In this document: positions 1 through 10,483 of the stretch, piece after piece | How positions within the stretch are numbered: the stretch's first letter is position 1 | How the letters are laid out: the number at the start of each line of letters is the position of its first letter | Assembly (NCBI GenBank): GCA_020809705.1 | Contig: CP085827.1 | Location: 6,448,001-6,512,000 of the forward strand | Reading direction: 5' to 3' | Source: Calonectria ilicicola | Taxonomy: Eukaryota > Ascomycota > Sordariomycetes > Hypocreales > Nectriaceae | DNA length: 64,000 nt | Notes under the pieces: model-generated | What the model was told of the DNA's origin: nothing | What the model saw: only the letters and a program-made list of their open reading frames with translations | Database searches by the model: none | Position numbers and translations under genes: made by a program

Positions 1-1
1 G

Positions 2-1237
2 TTCCCATGCACGCCACTTCAAGATAGATTACTTGCTTTTGCAATAAAGCAACCGGGCTGTCACTTCACACGCTTAATTTTCGAACTCCGTCCAGACATT
101 AACTTCGTTCAATTCAAGACCGCTCTAAGAGCTACTGTTTCAGCATGTACCAATTTACGAACACGCATCATTTTCTCAAAACATGGCGCGATGCAGATCG
201 TGCTAGATGAGAGAGCCAGCTGGCGACGAGTGAAAGGATTCTCGCTTGCTGATGTCTTAAATATGCCGAGACCCAATATTGGTTATGGAACCCCCTTATC
301 ATTTTTCACAATTGTTTCTAACAATGCTCACAACCATTTGATATGGGATCTACATCATTCTATATATGATGGGAGCACAATGCAATTAGTGTCCGACATC
401 CTCCAGGCGACATATAATGGTCAAGAGCATTTCGACCCCGTTCCGTTCAGAAATTATATCAACTACACTCTCTCAACTGATTCAGATGCTGCCCAGCATT
501 TCTGGATGTCCCAATTGGAAGGTGCCAACACAACCAAGTTCCCTGATACCAGCCTCGCAAAATATAAGAAAAGATCACTCCATGTAGTGACCCGCGAGAT
601 GCAAATTCATAGGCCACCAATATCCAGTATCACACTGCCAAGCTTGCTGCGAGCTGCCTGGGCATTTGTTGTGGCTAAATACCTCAAAACTAACGATGTT
701 GTCTTTGGGTATCTTCTCTCTGGACGTGATGCTCCTGTTTCGGGAATTCAAAAAATCATTGGACCTACACATTCAAATGTTCCTTGTCGCATTCGCATAG
801 ACAGCGCCGCGACGATCGCTGAGTACTTGATGAGCGTACAAGAACAGTCCAATGCCATGATTTCTTTTAGTCATACGGGCTTGCAAAATATTTCCAGCTT
901 CAACGACACAACTCAAAAAGCCTGTGACTTCCAGCACATGTTGATCACTCAACCATCACCAAAGGTGAAAGACGATCCTACAGCGCCGTTCCATCTTGTC
1001 GACAATGAGTCGTTAGGAATTAATAATGGAAATGATGATTACGAAATTTACCCACTTGTCATTCAATGTTTGGTAGGAGACGATGGGCATATTACAGTCT
1101 TTCTGAAATATAATGCACAGTTTGTTACACCAGAGCAGGTTGATTGGTTGGGCAAACAATTTGAGTGTGTGGCCGCACAACTAGCTGCTCAAGACGCAAG
1201 TCAACCTCTCTGGGCAATCAAGCTTACCGGCGTCTAG
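2..1237 (+). CDS. Nonribosomal peptide synthetase, C-terminal condensation domain (5' end outside window)
   Basis: The frame is open from base 2 to the TAG at 1235-1237, so this is the 3' end of a longer gene. The first residues read PCTPLQDRLLA, the C1 core motif that begins NRPS condensation domains. The C3 active-site motif HHxxxDG is present as HHSIYDG at 353-373; its second His is the catalytic residue in this family. The domain runs to the stop with no peptidyl carrier or thioesterase sequence after it, so it is the terminal domain of the enzyme. In fungal NRPSs such a terminal condensation-like domain often releases the peptide by cyclisation (family knowledge; the role here is inferred). 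The product cannot be told because no adenylation domain is in the window. No intron is visible in this part. A DHA2 efflux pump lies about 7 kb downstream, a possible but unproven partner. Confidence 0.9.
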   Translation, partial: FPCTPLQDRLLAFAIKQPGCHFTRLIFELRPDINFVQFKTALRATVSACTNLRTRIIFSKHGAMQIVLDERASWRRVKGFSLADVLNMPRPNIGYGTPLSFFTIVSNNAHNHLIWDLHHSIYDGSTMQLVSDILQATYNGQEHFDPVPFRNYINYTLSTDSDAAQHFWMSQLEGANTTKFPDTSLAKYKKRSLHVVTREMQIHRPPISSITLPSLLRAAWAFVVAKYLKTNDVVFGYLLSGRDAPVSGIQKIIGPTHSNVPCRIRIDSAATIAEYLMSVQEQSNAMISFSHTGLQNISSFNDTTQKACDFQHMLITQPSPKVKDDPTAPFHLVDNESLGINNGNDDYEIYPLVIQCLVGDDGHITVFLKYNAQFVTPEQVDWLGKQFECVAAQLAAQDASQPLWAIKLTGV

Positions 1238-2206
1238 TTTATAGATTTCAGTTTTTAAAGTCTCCTTATCTTATAGCTTATGTAGTTTAATAGTATCTGT
1301 TTTGAACATAAGATTGTACCCTGGTCGTCTAATCGGAGCTGCTCGAAAAGAAAAAAATATTGGCCGCTACCCTAAATTTTGTAGAATTCCGGGAAAATAT
1401 CACACGCGTCACACACTTGTCACCTCCCATAGACTTCCATTCGTGGTGATGACTTCACTTGACTCTCTACCTGTAATACAAATCACTCAGGAAACAGTCA
1501 TTATTCTTTGCGAATATGGGCTGTTAACCTTGACAAAAGTACCTGCAGCCTCAAGCTGGAACCCCCTCACTCGCCCATTTTCTGTTAGTCTCCATAACGC
1601 AAGTGTCACATGCAAGGTGATAAACAGTCGGTCAGATTAGGTACCTTAGTTTGTTACAGGGGTGGCCAGGTCCGGTCAGGTCAGTCACGGCTATAAAAAC
1701 GCGATTGTTCCTCAGGCTTTAACAACACTGAAGGCATCACACGCATCAGGAATATTTTCTCGGAATTCGGTTTATGATTTCCTTCGTGACCTCATCTGAC
1801 TTGGAGCCCTTTCTGCGTTACGACGCCTATAATCAACATTTTCGACCTCACATGTTACATCTAGACGGATCGCCCCCGCGGTCTCGTGAATTGAAGATTT
1901 TTACTCAGGTCAAGGAGGATGAACCTACATGCAAAACATTAAAAAGTCACGTCACAAACCTGGGGGTGCCCGTTCTATTCAGCCTAGAAGGGGTCTCTCC
2001 AGTTGCCCGCGTGCTTGCAAGTCTGCTAGTTTTAAAAGATGGAAACCAAAGCACTTATATTATGTTTTAGCTTGCTTAATTATGATACCACCTACACTTT
2101 TGGAAATATAGGATATTACTTCTAATAGATAGAATAAAATGAAATTCATTAAAATAATTGCTTTAACTCCACATGACTACCAATCCCAATCCCGCCTCTA
2201 TTCCGG
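1238..2206. other. Intergenic, AT-rich, no supported gene
   Basis: No coding sequence is recognised. A TATA-like TATAAAAA stands at 1692-1699, 75 bases before an ATG at 1774 that opens a 98-codon frame (1774-2070). That frame has no signal peptide, no recognised motif and no supporting splice signals, so I do not call it a gene. Confidence 0.5.
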
Positions 2207-3252
2207 CTATTTATCTTGTTGACATGCCTCCAAATGCTCTTGAACCACCCCCTTACTTGGGTCTCGGTCCTTTAGAGCCCTCAGATAATCCTCATGTACC
2301 TGAGGATCTATTGACACACCTTTCTTGAGATATATGGGATTCTGTTTGCAGAATGGGCGCCTTTTCACCGGATTTGCACAATCTGTTGCCACAAAAATGA
2401 CTTCTCCACCAGCCTCCTTTTTCTGGGTCTGCCATATGGTCGACGCACACTCTGAAGTTTGCACAGTATCCGTGCACCAGGTGATGAACCACACACGCCA
2501 TTTTCTTCCGATGGAGGTAATTCCACAAGAGCTATTATTTCCTTTGTTAGCGCTACAAGAATTTATGCGAATAGGTGACTTACTGAACCCGGAACGGAAT
2601 AAAGGCCCAGTAGCCACATTCGTCCTTGAATTCTTCGGGCTTGTCGCGCAATACCGACACGGCTGTCATGTTTGGGTCTTGGAAATTAAAGTACGTTTTT
2701 GGCGAGAAAAACTTAGCCTCGAGAGAGTGAGTCCATGGCTCGAGTATGATTGCAGCTGACAGTCCCCGGCTAAGCGTACACGCTCCCTTCTCACAAAAGC
2801 TGCCTTCGAAAGGAACTTCTTTTCCATAGTCCCAATAGGTGTACGCCTCGCAGTATGCTCGACACTGTCCAATGTCAGTTCTGATCAAATTATCCAGAGA
2901 TCCTTTTTTTTTTTCTTACTTTTGCTTCTGGGTTCGGTTTGCAACGTGTATTATCTTTGCCTAGGCGCGTTTTTGGCATACAGCCATAGAATTCCTACAC
3001 GAAGTTAGTTTGCGTCGCGACGGCTTTGTATGGGGGGAAAATAAAAATGACCTCTCCCTCCTCAGTAGCATGTGGATTGAAACAATTCCTATCCTTCATG
3101 ATTTCGAGCATGTCTTTGTAGTCCGGAGTTTTGCGAGTGAGTCCTCGCGCTCGGTAACCTTGCTCATCGTCGGTCCTGTTATCACCGCGGCCCAAGGTCC
3201 CAAACAACGTGAAGGCGCATAAAGCAGCCCGAAACAATCCATGTAGCTTCAT
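2207..3252 (-). CDS. Small secreted cysteine-containing protein (three exons, first junction approximate)
   Basis: Exon 1 begins at the ATG at 3252 with a clear signal peptide (MKLHGLFRAALCAFTLFG) and stays open to about 3000. Exon 2 lies at about 2880-2584 and exon 3 at 2531-2207. The second intron is well supported: donor GTAAGT at 2583, a CTAAC branch site, acceptor TAG ending at 2532, 52 bp, and the frame continues across it as FRV-HSCGITS. The first intron of about 110 bp has weak donor candidates, so its ends are uncertain. The mature part is rich in Cys and aromatic residues and includes GYWAFIPFRV, SCGITS and GGEVIFVATDC. This layout (Cys, aromatic stretch, SCG, GEVIFV-x3-C) is what I recall of small secreted proteins of unknown function in hypocrealean fungi; no reaction is known to me. 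The string GEVIF also occurs in exon 1. Confidence 0.6.
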
Positions 3253-3969
3253 GTTGGGTCGTTTACAGGGAAGAGGTTTAGGTCATGAAAAATATCGTTC
3301 AGCCATCTGTTTGCTTGTGATCATCGCTATATATTTGATGAAAGTTTTCCAACTATTCTGCCAACCTTGTCCAAGGTTCTCGTTTCTATATCTCCGAAGC
3401 CAATTTTATTAGTGTATCGGTAACTTTTGTATGGAACCGTTTTTAAAAGTTAAAATAAATCGAGTTGATCCATCGAGCTATTAATGGGAAACGGCTTCGT
3501 TCTTCTCATGAAACAGATCATTCAGCATCAAGGAAGTCCTCCGTCACTCCTCAATGGTTACACAAGTCCAGATGTCTCATCAGGGATCTTACTTATTCCA
3601 ATCAATTTAATCGAATAGGAATGGAAATTCCACCAGAAGATTCAGTCACAAGTAGTAATTCTTTTAACATGGTTGGCCAAAAGAGAAACACGAGTGGTAC
3701 CAGTTTTGGTAAGGTTGGGGGGTGGGTTTCTGTGGGGCAAGACGAACAAATCGCGAAGTCAAGTGCCCATATGCCAATGGTGAGTTCAATATTCCCATGC
3801 ATTATAACTTTGTTATATGTCAGAATATTTCTAATGTTCTGGGGCTTTGTTGCTAGTACGGTGAGGAAGCGATGAATATGAGAGGGCCTTCGTTAAACAA
3901 GTGCGAACGGCCGCCTGGCGGGGTGCAACTCTCCATCGGAAGCCTACAGATACTGAAAGTACTATAATC
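3253..3969. other. Intergenic, no supported gene
   Basis: Promoter side of the minus-strand secreted-protein gene. Open frames here (for example plus strand 3465-3875) lack recognisable motifs and are not called. Confidence 0.5.
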
Positions 3970-4305
3970 TTATACCAATCGCATCAATGGAATTAATGAC
4001 GTCCAGTCGCCACAGTCTGCCCACGACTGGCCAAAGAAGGTACTGTCGCAAAACTGGATGCCTCGACAAACTCCACAAGGGTGCGGGCATCCGAAGGAAA
4101 GGTGTAAAGTAAAGAAATAAAGTCGGCGATATTTACAGCATATCTCAGGGCAAACGCACCGAACGGGTTGATAGCCTGGATAGTAAGTATTCTGGATGCA
4201 CTGTATCTGAAATATCTGTGTGGCTAGGTGCTTCTCACAAACCCTTGTGCTAAAATCTTCATGGCTGTTGAGAATATAGCCCGCTGTACTTACTTGCACA
4301 GGCAA
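3970..4305 (-). CDS. Doubtful cysteine-rich exon(s)
   Basis: A minus-strand frame of 111 codons holds an unusually high number of cysteines, in clusters such as RCVCPEICC and CPHPCGVC, but has no ATG of its own. A GTAAGT donor sits at about 4291, just after a readable upstream stretch ending EVLPCLCK, and several AG acceptors follow between 4200 and 4220, so these could be two exons of a small Cys-rich protein. No signal peptide or full model could be built. It could equally be a relic or chance. Confidence 0.22.
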   Translation of the reverse strand: MPVQVSTAGYILNSHEDFSTRVCEKHLATQIFQIQCIQNTYYPGYQPVRCVCPEICCKYRRLYFFTLHLSFGCPHPCGVCRGIQFCDSTFFGQSWADCGDWTSLIPLMRLV

Positions 4306-5498
4306 GGAAGTACTTCCGTTTTTGCCTCAGCGGTATGTCCATCAATGGCCACAGAATTTCGAAGTGCTGCCTCTTGCTGCCTCGAGAACTTTGTTTTTAC
4401 CAACTAAATCCAAATACAAGCACCACTATTCGATATGGCAGCCCGAGCGGCATCAACTATGACCTTGGTACTAGAGCCGATGTGGATTCTGGTATAGAGG
4501 AATGCACTGTGTGGTAGAGCGGCGAACCGAGGCCTCGTCGCAGGCGGTCATCGAGCACGGAATTCGGCCACGGCACGCGTAATTCTATTATGCTGAATGA
4601 ATTGAATCAAGGTATTGCTACTGCACAAATATTTCATTTCACCACTTACACACGAAAAGCACTAAACTATTTTCTTTTTTTTGCAAATGATTTGGAAAAC
4701 AAAGGGTGCCTTGGTTTTAGCATGCAATGGCAATCTAGCAAACACCCACGGCAGTGATGCCGAGCTTTGTCTTCCGATGCACATAAATTTATGCATCCTC
4801 TGGGACAAGACAAACTAAAACATTGCAACCAATTAGCAACCTAAAATCCAAGCCCCTACCCAAATCTCTAGGGAGAAGGCCAGAAAATTTTCCATCACCA
4901 ATGGCACCAATCCCAACAGCTTTCGACGAAATTCCTTGTCGCTGTGCTTGCGCCCACAAAGGTTTTAAAGCTGGTCCGTGACTGAGAGGCGACACGCATG
5001 GATGACTCTTCAAGGCTTGTCTGTGTGACGCGTTGCACCTCTACCCTGATGGAAGAAGCTAACTTCTCCCGCCTCCTCCAATTCGTCTCCTGCCCCCAGT
5101 CTACGTCCAATATCTGACATCATAGCTCGCCCGATCTTCCCTTTACAACACCAAAAACAATCGCCCGCACCCATGGCTTCTAGTTCCAAGGCTGAAAGCA
5201 CGTCCAAGTGACTACAACTGCAAGAGTGATGGCAAAGACAGTCGTACAAAGGGCCACATCCAATACATTAAACTTAACGGCCTCGCCAGCATCCCTTGAT
5301 TATTATTGGTCGAGCTTCCAACAACTTTAGGCTTAAATATATGGCTATCCAATTTCTTGTGCTAAGTAACCACGACTTGCGGGAGGAGTTGGTTCACTTG
5401 AGCAGAAAAGAAACTATTTCTAACCACATCCAAACTTTTCTTGCCCCTAAATTTCCCACCCAAATCATTCCAATGTTATACGCAGGAGGCGTCGTAAT
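4306..5498. other. Intergenic, no supported gene
   Basis: Only short overlapping frames without motifs. Lies beyond the 3' end of the minus-strand esterase gene. Confidence 0.5.
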
Positions 5499-6316
5499 TT
5501 ACTCATCTCCAGTTGCAAACTCGCCAGCCCAAATCTTCTGGCTCAACAATCCAGCCTTCTGGAAAAAAACTGTGAAATCGTTCCTCTTTCTCAGTAAGAG
5601 ATCAACAACCATTCTTCCAAACACTGTCTGACCCGCTTCATTCAAGTGCGTCCTATCACCATCACTCAAGTTATAATAGTCGGCATTAGTCTGCCCAATA
5701 GCATTAATGTAGTTTGTGCTCGCCAAGTTGAGGTCCAGATACTGAGCACCAACAGCATCCGCAGCCGCAATAGCTCGGAGTCTCTGTTCCTCGAGGTTTT
5801 GAATGACTGTTCCGTTGCTGAAAGTGCGACGAGTAAGAGATGTAATGAGAATCTTCACGCAGGTTAGATAGTACGAAAGCCTGGGGTAGGAATTGGTATA
5901 GAACATACCGGAGTGCCCCCAGCGGCCTTGACTTCCTCAGCCATTGCCTCCAAGTTTGCCTGAAATTGCTCCACTGTGATTCCGCTGGCTGCTTTTTGGT
6001 CGTTGTGTCCGAATTGAATTGTGACAACTGGCTCATAGTCGCCGGCATGTTCCTTGGTCGCGTTGATTACTGTGTCCCAGAGCCCTTGTGAGCGGAAGGA
6101 GACCGTTGTTGCGCCGCTTTTCCCATGGTTTTCTCCACCTGCAGGATCTTCAAGGTAGGCAAGAAATCCATCGCCCCAGCCACCATTAATTGCAACAGTT
6201 GAGTCGCCAGTCAATAGGAAGAATGGTGGCTTCTTGGCTTGAGCGTTTGCATGGCTTATTGGCGAGGATAGCGCTCCACCAATGAGAACTGCAGAGGTAA
6301 CAAGTTGAAACTTCAT
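5499..6316 (-). CDS. Rhamnogalacturonan acetylesterase, CE12 family (SGNH hydrolase)
   Basis: Two exons, 6316-5909 and 5852-5499, encode 253 aa, the usual size for this family. The 56-bp intron (5908-5853) has a GTATGT donor, CTAAC branch and AAG acceptor; splicing gives the family-like GGTP-ILITSLTRRTFSNG. Residues 1-18 are a signal peptide, so the enzyme should be secreted. The SGNH blocks are visible: GDST with nucleophile Ser39, a glycine block near Gly65, GHND with Asn105, and DRTHL with Asp202 and His205. Family members remove acetyl groups from the rhamnogalacturonan I backbone of pectin. Activity on another acetylated sugar cannot be excluded. It stands alone, with no other pectinase beside it. 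Confidence 0.92.
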
Positions 6317-8587
6317 GACTGAGACAAAGCTTTGGCATCAATTGTATGGATTAAAGCCTATTAAAAATCATGGGATATATTTCCGTGGAAGTCTGAACTC
6401 GACATCTTCTTGCCCTATTTATATTGTCTCCTGCAATGCATCCGCATAGCATCATCTCGGGCCTTATTTTCGCGAATACCGAATTACTTTGTCCGTCCAA
6501 AATGTCCCCCGTCTACGGCTATAAAACTCCTTTTGGCGCGAAAATGCGTCGAGGAGCACACATGTGGACTGGCATAAACTTACGTTATTTTCCGCCAATC
6601 ATCCCACCCTCGGTGTTGATCATTCAAAATTCCCGACTTGCCTAATTGACCCCTGGCCTCGACAAATATAGTCAAAATTGCTCGACAAAACATTTTCCTA
6701 TGTCCTTTACCGCATTGAGTGACGGAGTCCGGGGCAATGTGGAGAAAAAATGAGGGGTTGGGTTAAACCCAAACGACAAAATCAGCGCTAGTTAATGGGT
6801 CTGAATGAAACAAGAAACCGATTATTTGATGCCATGGTGGATGAATTCAATTCATCCTGCCTTTCTTTTAGTGGCTCCTAGGTAAGTATCGTGTTTTAGA
6901 AACTAGAGAGAATGTCTCTAAGAACCTTCCCTGGCTTGGATTGCGATTGCATCAATTCCTACAAAGTAAGAAAGCGACTTTTCTTAGGACACATATCCCA
7001 TTGCCTCTTTCAACATATGATTTTTTTTCTAGTTCCACCAGGCCATACGCCCGAGGGGAATAGCGGGTGAAACTTAGAAAATACATTAAAGGTGCAAAAT
7101 CTGACTACAGATCAAGCCCCAGCCTTGCACAGCCTACCCTAGAGACGGAAGCAAAACTTGACGATTTATCAACCAAGTTGCCAGTTGAGGTCCTAATACT
7201 TCAAAAACAAATTAAGTCGATGGGAGTCGGCGTTTCTTCAGTCATTCATTGAGCTTTGATGGTTAATGGCAAGGAGTATCATCGTAACATGCACGCAAAT
7301 GGCAGGGAATTCAGCATCGTGCTGAAATCTAGACAAGCACTGGATAGAGTAATCCGGCGTCAAAGGCGTGCCAATGTTGGCATTTTTAATCCCATCCCCT
7401 TTTTTCTTCCGCACTTTGTGTCCTGAGAAATAAACACGGGGTAGATCGGGTTATATTAGTCGAGTCTTCTCTTCTCTATTAGCGTCCTTATCATCATGAA
7501 GTCACGACAGCATGCATACAACATACTATATTTCGCGCAGCTATTTAGTAGGTGTTTTTTACGCAGTTCTTGCAGCGCCCTAGTACGGACGCATATTCTT
7601 ATTAGCCTCAAAACGTCGTCTTTGAATCTCAACATCCCCAGCACGTAGGGCCCTGCACGGACTCTCTCCCCGCGTCGCCTTCTGCCTCCAGCGGCTAAAC
7701 GGCATTCCATTGTGAATTTTTGCAAAACTCAAAAAGCCATTCTATCGGTGTATCAATCTAAAATTAGTACCGGGCGCGGTGGAAGTTTCTCGCGAGATTG
7801 AAGAATACCCCAAAAATCCCCATCACTAATAGCTATTAATTCGTGAACTATGGCTATCTGCCAGGGCAACTTTCAGATTCAAACTTTTTCTTTCTAAATA
7901 ATTAGTTCAAAAAGGAAAAATAAAACATAGTGTTTAGACCTTGGTTCATTTTTCTATTTCTTTAGATTGTATATGTTATAGGAGTAAGTCGGATTTTTTT
8001 GTTTTGGTCTTGGCAGATGCTGGCAGCGGCCATCCCCACAAACCCCCTAACCATTTTACTACAGTCCGTTATGGACTGCTGTAAAGTTTGCGAGATACGA
8101 TGGTGATCGTACTGAGCACTGTGCTCTTTTTGAGTTCACTAATAACCATAGCCGAGCGGGTAGACCCTTTAGGACAGGAGGCACACGGCTCTCGCTTTTT
8201 TTTAGCGTAAACCTAGGTGGTCTCATTTAAATGCGAAAAAAAAGGCCAACATTTGGCCATCAAGTACATTGGATAATAGGATTCTGGATTTCTGTTATAA
8301 AAAGCCCTTCCAAGGGTTCCCTACTAGGGGAACTTACCTTACAACACTCATTCCCCCGTCGCTATCGCATATAGGTTCCTTTAAAAGAGACAACGCTGGA
8401 AGCTACAGCTAAGTAGCTCTTTACTCCGCGCATGCGGACTCATCTGCATCTCTGTCCAACAATAACGACATCTTCACGAAGAGCTCCAGACCGTTTCGTA
8501 TACCAATACTTCCTCAACGGCTCAAAAAAGAATTTAACTGCCAGTTCAACAAGTCAATCAAGTCGACACCCCTTGCTCATCGTAATA
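6317..8587. other. Intergenic region between the divergent esterase and MFS genes
   Basis: About 2.3 kb serving as shared upstream DNA of two divergently transcribed genes. AT-rich with several homopolymer runs. No coding frame with motifs was found. An upstream ATG at 8432 is in frame with the MFS gene and would add 52 low-complexity residues. Confidence 0.5.
8296..8303 (+). promoter_or_regulatory. TATA-like box of the DHA2 transporter gene
   Basis: TATAAAAA about 290 bases before the chosen ATG. Position and the following CT/CA-rich leader fit a core promoter with a long 5' UTR; this is inference. Confidence 0.4.
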
Positions 8588-10483
8588 ATGGAGCTTGGTG
8601 CCAAAAAATCCGAGCTGGATGAAGGTCCAATTCCGCCATCCCAAGACGAAAACGAATCGGAACGAGCGCCACCATCATCTGGATCACCAACCCTCCATGG
8701 CAGTTCAAGTGCAAGTTTAGAAAAGCAAGAACCAGGCGAGAAAGACATAATCACTCAACAGCCCGTGATACGAGTGGACACAGATGCATCAAAGGTTGAG
8801 TTCATTTCCGGTGCTACGCTGTACCTGGTCACTGCCTCTATTACAATGGTCGTTTTCCTCATGTCACTCGACACTTCAATCATTACCACTGCCATCCCAT
8901 ACATCACGAACGAATTTCACTCCCTCACAGATGTTGGTTGGTACGGAAGTGCCTACCTGTTGGCGAGTGCATCCTTGCAACCTCTGACAGGCAAAGTCTA
9001 CACAAAGTTCAGCTCGAAATGGTCTTTCCTTGCCTTCTTCTTGCTCTTTGAGGTGGGCTCTCTCATCTGTGGTCTCGCAAACTCTTCCACGGTGTTCATC
9101 ATAGGCCGCGCAGTCGCGGGTATGGGAAGCTCTGGTCTCATGAACGGCGGACTTACCATCATCGCCAGCTCCGCACCTCTAGAGAAGCGCCCTTCTCTAA
9201 CCGGAATGCTCATGGCCATTGGTCAGCTTGGTGCTGTCTTTGGCCCTATCATTGGCGGTGCTTTCACACAGTATTCGACTTGGAGATGGTGCTTCTACAT
9301 CAACCTACCTATAGGTGGTATTGTCGCCATTTTCATGATCCTCGTCAACATCCCCGATCAGATCGAGAAACCTAGTCCATGGACCACTCTACCTCGTTTA
9401 CATAAGGAACTTGATCTTGTTGGCTTTATTCTCTTTGCTCCAGCCGCTATTATGCTCTTGCTTGCTCTAGAGTGGGGCAACACAGACTATCCTTGGAGTT
9501 CTGCAACTATCATCGGGCTATTCTGTGGTGCCGGTAGCGCTTTTATTGTCTGGTTAGCATGGAATTTTAAACGCGGTGACGCGGCCCTGATTCCAATCTC
9601 CATGGTCCGCAAAATGCCCGTCTGGAGTAGTTCGCTGAGCCAAAATTTCACTGTGACCACTCTATTTATCCAAAATTATTTTCTCCCTATATATTTTCAG
9701 GCTATTAAGAAAGAAACGCCGTTCAAAAGCGGCGTCAATATGCTTCCGAGCATCCTATCCCAGCTTTTCGTAACAATATTGAGCGGAATTTTAGGTAAGC
9801 ACTACTGCCCATCATTAGACTTGACAGCGAAATTTGCTCCAGGATTTTTCCAAGTGCGATTTTAATATTGATTTCGCAGTCCAAAGAACCGGTTTTCCGA
9901 TTATCTTCTCCTTAATTTCCGGTATTGTCATTTCTATTTCATCTGGTCTCCTTAGTCTCCTGAGCCCAACCTCCTCCACTGGGGAATGGGCCGGATTCCA
10001 AATTATGGCCGGCTTCGGTCGCGGCCTTAGTATGCAGATGGTAAGCCAGCCAGAGCCATTTTGTTGTTTTATTGAATATTCTCAGACTAACCAATGCCCC
10101 CGCCCCAGCCGATCCTTTGTATGCAGGCTGTTCTGAAACCATCGGAGATTTCGACAGCTATGGCTCTCCTCATGTTCACGCAGACTTTGGGCACATCCAT
10201 CGCATTGACTGTCTCAAATACAATTTTTGAAGAAAGTTTGAGGTCAGAAATTGCCACCGAAGCGCCAGGTGTGGACGCGAACGCTGTAATTGCAGCAGGG
10301 GCCACTGAATTCCGAAATGTAATCACCAATACAGAGCTCCCTGGTGTCCTCAGAGCATACGCAACTAGTATCGATCGTACTTTCTATCTCTCTGCTGCGG
10401 CGGGCGTTGCCGGATGGCTATTTGCTTGGGGAATGGGTTGGGTTGATATCAGAAAGAAGAGACCATCACCAACCCAGCAATAG
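8588..10483 (+). CDS. MFS drug:H+ antiporter, DHA2 family (14 TM efflux pump)
   Basis: Three exons, 8588-9794, 9880-10040 and 10109-10483, give 580 aa. Donors are GTAAGC in both introns; acceptors are CAG, and the second intron carries a CTAAC branch. I chose ATG 8588 (MELGAKKSELDE) because the in-frame upstream ATG at 8432 only adds a Ser/Arg-rich stretch unlike this family. After a charged cytoplasmic N-terminus the first membrane segment runs into LDTSIITTAIPYIT and then DVGWYGSAYLL, the signature start of fungal 14-TM DHA2 pumps. The conserved glycine-rich segment GAVFGPIIGGAFTQ (motif C region) is also present. Such pumps in the plasma membrane export toxins, antifungals or secondary metabolites by proton exchange. 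A role in exporting the product of the upstream NRPS is possible but not shown. Confidence 0.93.

Noticed and set aside
1774..2070. 98-codon frame downstream of a TATA-like box
   Set aside because: No recognisable features; the TATA match alone is weak in AT-rich DNA.
8432..8587. Longer N-terminus of the DHA2 transporter from the upstream ATG
   Set aside because: Added residues are Ser/Arg-rich and unlike the family; more likely 5' UTR, though a longer isoform cannot be excluded.
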